From Cercis canadensis (taxonomy: Eukaryota > Streptophyta > Magnoliopsida > Fabales > Fabaceae): 64,000 bases of DNA. The translations under genes and the position numbers were made by a program. Below the pieces are notes generated by a model that saw only the letters and a list, made by a program, of their open reading frames with translations, was not told the origin of the DNA and did not search any database. Below, in pieces: positions 61,380 to 64,000 of this stretch (position 1 is its first letter; each line of letters opens with the position of its first letter). The DNA is taken from NCBI GenBank assembly GCA_003255065.1, contig QAOA01006149.1, forward strand, positions 42,724-106,723. Direction: 5' to 3'.

Positions 61380-61870
61380 GCATAAATAAATATAGGAAAT
61401 TAAATAGAGAAATACATAAACCAAATATGAAACTCTTCTATCCAAATATCTTTAGCCCTTCTAGGCTTCAAGTATCATTGGTCATTGAAGAGAGAAAAAA
61501 GAGAAAAATGAAGTAAATAATAAAAAAATAAAAAATGAGAAATAAATAAATAAAAAATACATAAATAAACACAATAAACTAAATAGAAAAATACATAAAC
61601 CAAATATGAAACTCTTCTACCCCAAATATATTTATCCCTTCTAGGCTTCAAGTATCATGGGTCATTGAAAAGAAAAATAGAGAAAAATGAAGTAAATAAT
61701 AAAAAAATGAAAATGAGAAATAAATAAATAAATAATACATGAATAAACACAAGAAACTAAATAGGGAAATACATAAACCAAATATGAAACTCTTCTACCC
61801 CAAATATCTTTATCCCTTCTAGGCTTCAAGTATCATGGGTCATTGAAGAGAAAAATAGAGAAAAATAAAG
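61380..61870. repeat. Tandem repeat of about 178 bp, 2.5-3 units
   Basis: Repeated landmark CTTCTAGGCTTCAAGTATCA at about 61457, 61637 and 61818, each preceded by AACCAAATATGAAACTCTTC. The last unit belongs to the right arm of the inverted-repeat element; the left arm has only one unit. Confidence 0.85.
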
Positions 61871-62781
61871 TAAATAATGAAGAGCTCACAAGTTAAATAA
61901 ACTAAATAACAAAGGGAGGAAACAAAATAGAGAGTAGAGTATGATAAAACTAATCAAAATCTCACATCTAAACACCCTATAACTTTGAAATTATAAACAA
62001 AAAAATGAGAGTATTAGGCAAAAAGAAGCATACCTTGGCTAGGTTTTGATATTTTTTCTTTAAATTTTCCATTTGATTCTCCTCCTTGCTCTCTCCGTAG
62101 CTTTATTTTCTTCTTGCTGAATTGGTTTCTTTTTTCTCTCCTCTCGCACAATGGCCTCCCTTTTACCCTCTTTTTCTATTCTCTTTTTATCCATTAGGTC
62201 TCTCTTTTACCCTCTTTCTCTATTCTCTTTTTATCCATTAGGTCTCCCTTTGCCCATTTCTTTATCTTTTTTATTTCATTTCTTTTTTTTACATGCTCTT
62301 ACCAACCTTTTTGTCTTTTTTTTTTTTTTTTTTTTTNGCCTCTCTTCCTTTTGTTATTTTTTTTTTATTTCACATTCTCTTTTAGTCCTGTGCTAAGAAG
62401 GCACCTCATTCCTTCATTTTGATATGAATGGTGATAGCCCATTTAGGGTTACACTATCCTTTTGTTTTTTTTTTCAAAAATACCCCTTTGGACAGATTAC
62501 CAAAAAATATATCTTCTATCTCTTTAAATTTTATCCATGTAACTTTTGTTTCTTATCCTTTTTTTTTTTCTTTTAAGAAGCATGCTTTACATGTTTATCT
62601 CATATTCCCATTTTTGCTCATTTTGTTTTTTTTTTTTAAAAGGTACTTAACAATTAATAAATAAAAACTTACATAAAATTGAAAGGAAGCTAAATTAAAA
62701 TAATTTTTCACACTTTGTAATTAAATTAATTTTTTTTTCAAACAAATTGAAAAAGGTATTGGACAAAATATAGTATTTACA

Positions 62782-63105
62782 CTATATGTTCTATATATTC
62801 ATGGATAAAAACAGGTAATTGATAGAGACTGTCATGGTCATCGCAATGACTTCCGTTGTGGACTAGGAGAGGAGCTTCCATATATCTGCTACTTGATAGC
62901 TATATGAAACATAGAACAACTTGAGGATTTTCTGAGATTTCAATTAATAAGGCTTCCAAGTAGGAAATCAACTTATGGGATTGATATTCTAGACTACCTT
63001 CAAAATTTCCTTTGGCATTAAAGCTTGTAAACTCATTTATTGGTTGGATTTTGCTTCATTAATCTATTTTGAACTTTTATTATATGTCAATTTACTTATT
63101 ATCAA
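62782..63105 (+). pseudogene. Tandem gene family, copy D, 3' relic
   Basis: Matches the last intron, the tiny last exon (ACAG|GTAATTGATAG, near 62814-62824) and the 3' flank of copies B and C. It shows that copy D kept both ends while its body was replaced. Confidence 0.65.
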
Positions 63106-63214
63106 ATGATTCAAGGATCTCCTAAAAATATTGAGGTCATAAGTTTGAATCTATATTCCTCCATGACCCAACTAGAAAATCCAACTCTTTCTATCTAATG
63201 ACAAAAAAAAAAAG
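63106..63214 (+). mobile_element. SINE insertion with 17-bp target duplication
   Basis: 109-bp insert ending in an A-rich tail (ACAAAAAAAAAAAG), flanked by identical AATTTACTTATTATCAA (63089-63105 and 63215-63231). Copy B has the empty site (CAATTTACTTATCATCAAT near 47200). GTTTGAATC inside is close to a Pol III B box. No A box is seen, so it is probably 5'-truncated. Confidence 0.85.
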
Positions 63215-64000
63215 AATTTACTTATTATCAATCCTAGCTAACACCCTAGCTAGGTCAACCCCATTTAGAAAGTGTGTGACGATGCTTTTCTACAGTGAAG
63301 TCATTAAATTTGTATTTTCTAAAAATTTCATTTGTGATGCTTCTTATGCTATATTTTGAAACCCATGGCGCTTATCACTAACTTTCCAAACTGAAGACCT
63401 AGATGCTCTGGTAAGCCAAACTCTTCCCTTGATTATTGACAGAGAAGATAAATCTTGGAAACCAAAGGACAGCCACAGGCAAAATACATCCAAAGATTCC
63501 ACATAGTGTTCATAATTAATTTAAAGTTACATAATTTCCCTTTAGATGCAACTATATCATTAAATGGACCTATGCATACTTCATGCCAAAAACTATTCAG
63601 AAGTATTTCCAGTATTATTTGGGTACTTTATAAATTAAAACAATCAATGTGATAACTCAAAGCAATGTGTTATAATATTAGAACAAAAAACTTAGTACCA
63701 AAGAAAAGAATAAAAAACTAACCTTATAAGTAAAATAGGGTTTTTAATAACATTTATTATGTTCTTACATGCATGTATGCATGTATAAATACATACATAT
63801 CCCTAAGAATATTTGGGTATAGAGTAGACATGCATACATATATGATACATGATGTACCTGTGAATCGTTGGGTGCATGTATTAGGAGCAAGAAAGAAAAT
63901 GATTATTTCTTCCTAGGCAATGGCATGAACGCCATTCCCAAAATTTGGCTTACCTATATTGCAAGAGGAACAAAGATGAATAGATGGATTTCCCCGTTTT
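63215..64000. other. Right-edge spacer
   Basis: AT-rich; continues the 3' flank of copy D for a short way. The last 100 bases are less AT-rich and could belong to an exon on the minus strand, but too little is visible. Confidence 0.3.

Larger units (their letters stand above)
59615..62781. mobile_element. 3.2-kb element with inverted arms of about 1 kb
   Basis: Left arm about 59615-60670 and right arm about 61705-62781 are inverted copies; shared landmarks in reverse order are the TGTAGACACC/TGTAAATACT-type ends, CCTTTTTCAATTTGT, the block around ATGAAGGAATGAGGTGCC, and GTTATAGGGTGTTTAGATGT. The centre has two direct repeats (about 60952-61090 and 61180-61320). No transposase, integrase or RT seen. 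A foldback/Mutator-type element and two head-to-head LTRs both fit. No target repeat at the edges, and the element stands where about 4.4 kb of gene D should be, so a deletion came with it. Confidence 0.8.

Noticed and set aside
59760-62400. Several 70-90-codon ORFs rich in F/L/S/Y in the inverted-repeat element
   Set aside because: Low-complexity T-rich strands translate this way by chance; mirrored ORFs appear in both arms and have no domain.

Overview
The window is nuclear DNA of a eudicot plant, probably a rosid. Evidence: AT-rich spacers, GT-AG introns, a TIR-NB-ARC-LRR immune receptor gene (a class absent from grasses), plant Ty1/copia, Ty3/gypsy, TRIM, hAT, Mutator-like and SINE insertions, and two assembly gaps. 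I see no bacterial, viral-genome or CRISPR content. The species cannot be fixed from the sequence alone. || Region 1 (1-11.5 kb) is a resistance-gene neighbourhood. A decayed TNL copy (exon relics at 94-340, 1868-2141 and 2382-2504) precedes one TNL gene (5957-10761, five exons, 1113 residues) whose splice phases all agree. It has an in-frame 15-residue duplication inside the NB-ARC domain and an unusual basic repeat tail. A further LRR relic lies at 11365-11439. || Region 2 (about 12-13.09 kb) holds a promoter-like TATA box, a 32-codon signal-peptide ORF that may be a first exon, and a purine-rich leader-like stretch. || Region 3 (13.09-33.72 kb) is a head-to-tail array of four copies of one young Ty1/copia family, all broken. 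Copies 1 and 3 share one set of sequence variants and copies 2 and 4 another. Copies 2 and 3 share one LTR. Between copies 1 and 2 lies the start of a host LRR receptor-kinase-type gene, split by an LTR with a 5-bp target duplication. The array runs into a gap (33719-33973). || Region 4 (33.97-64 kb) is a tandem cluster of an unrecognised proline/glutamine-rich host gene family, in partial or complete units called A, B, C and D with a period of about 8.2 kb. Copy C (about 51.06-55.77 kb) is the most complete. Between A and B sits a nested stack: a TRIM-like element holding a hAT element that holds one gypsy solo LTR, plus a second gypsy solo LTR, then an old copia fragment. Copy B carries an inserted transposon-like block with a leader-like host exon. 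Copy D was largely replaced by a 3.2-kb element with inverted arms of about 1 kb. A short Mutator-like element with a coding-like start precedes D, and a SINE with a 17-bp target duplication follows it. || Overall: a receptor and multigene cluster shaped by tandem duplication, with transposons splitting and moving host gene starts.
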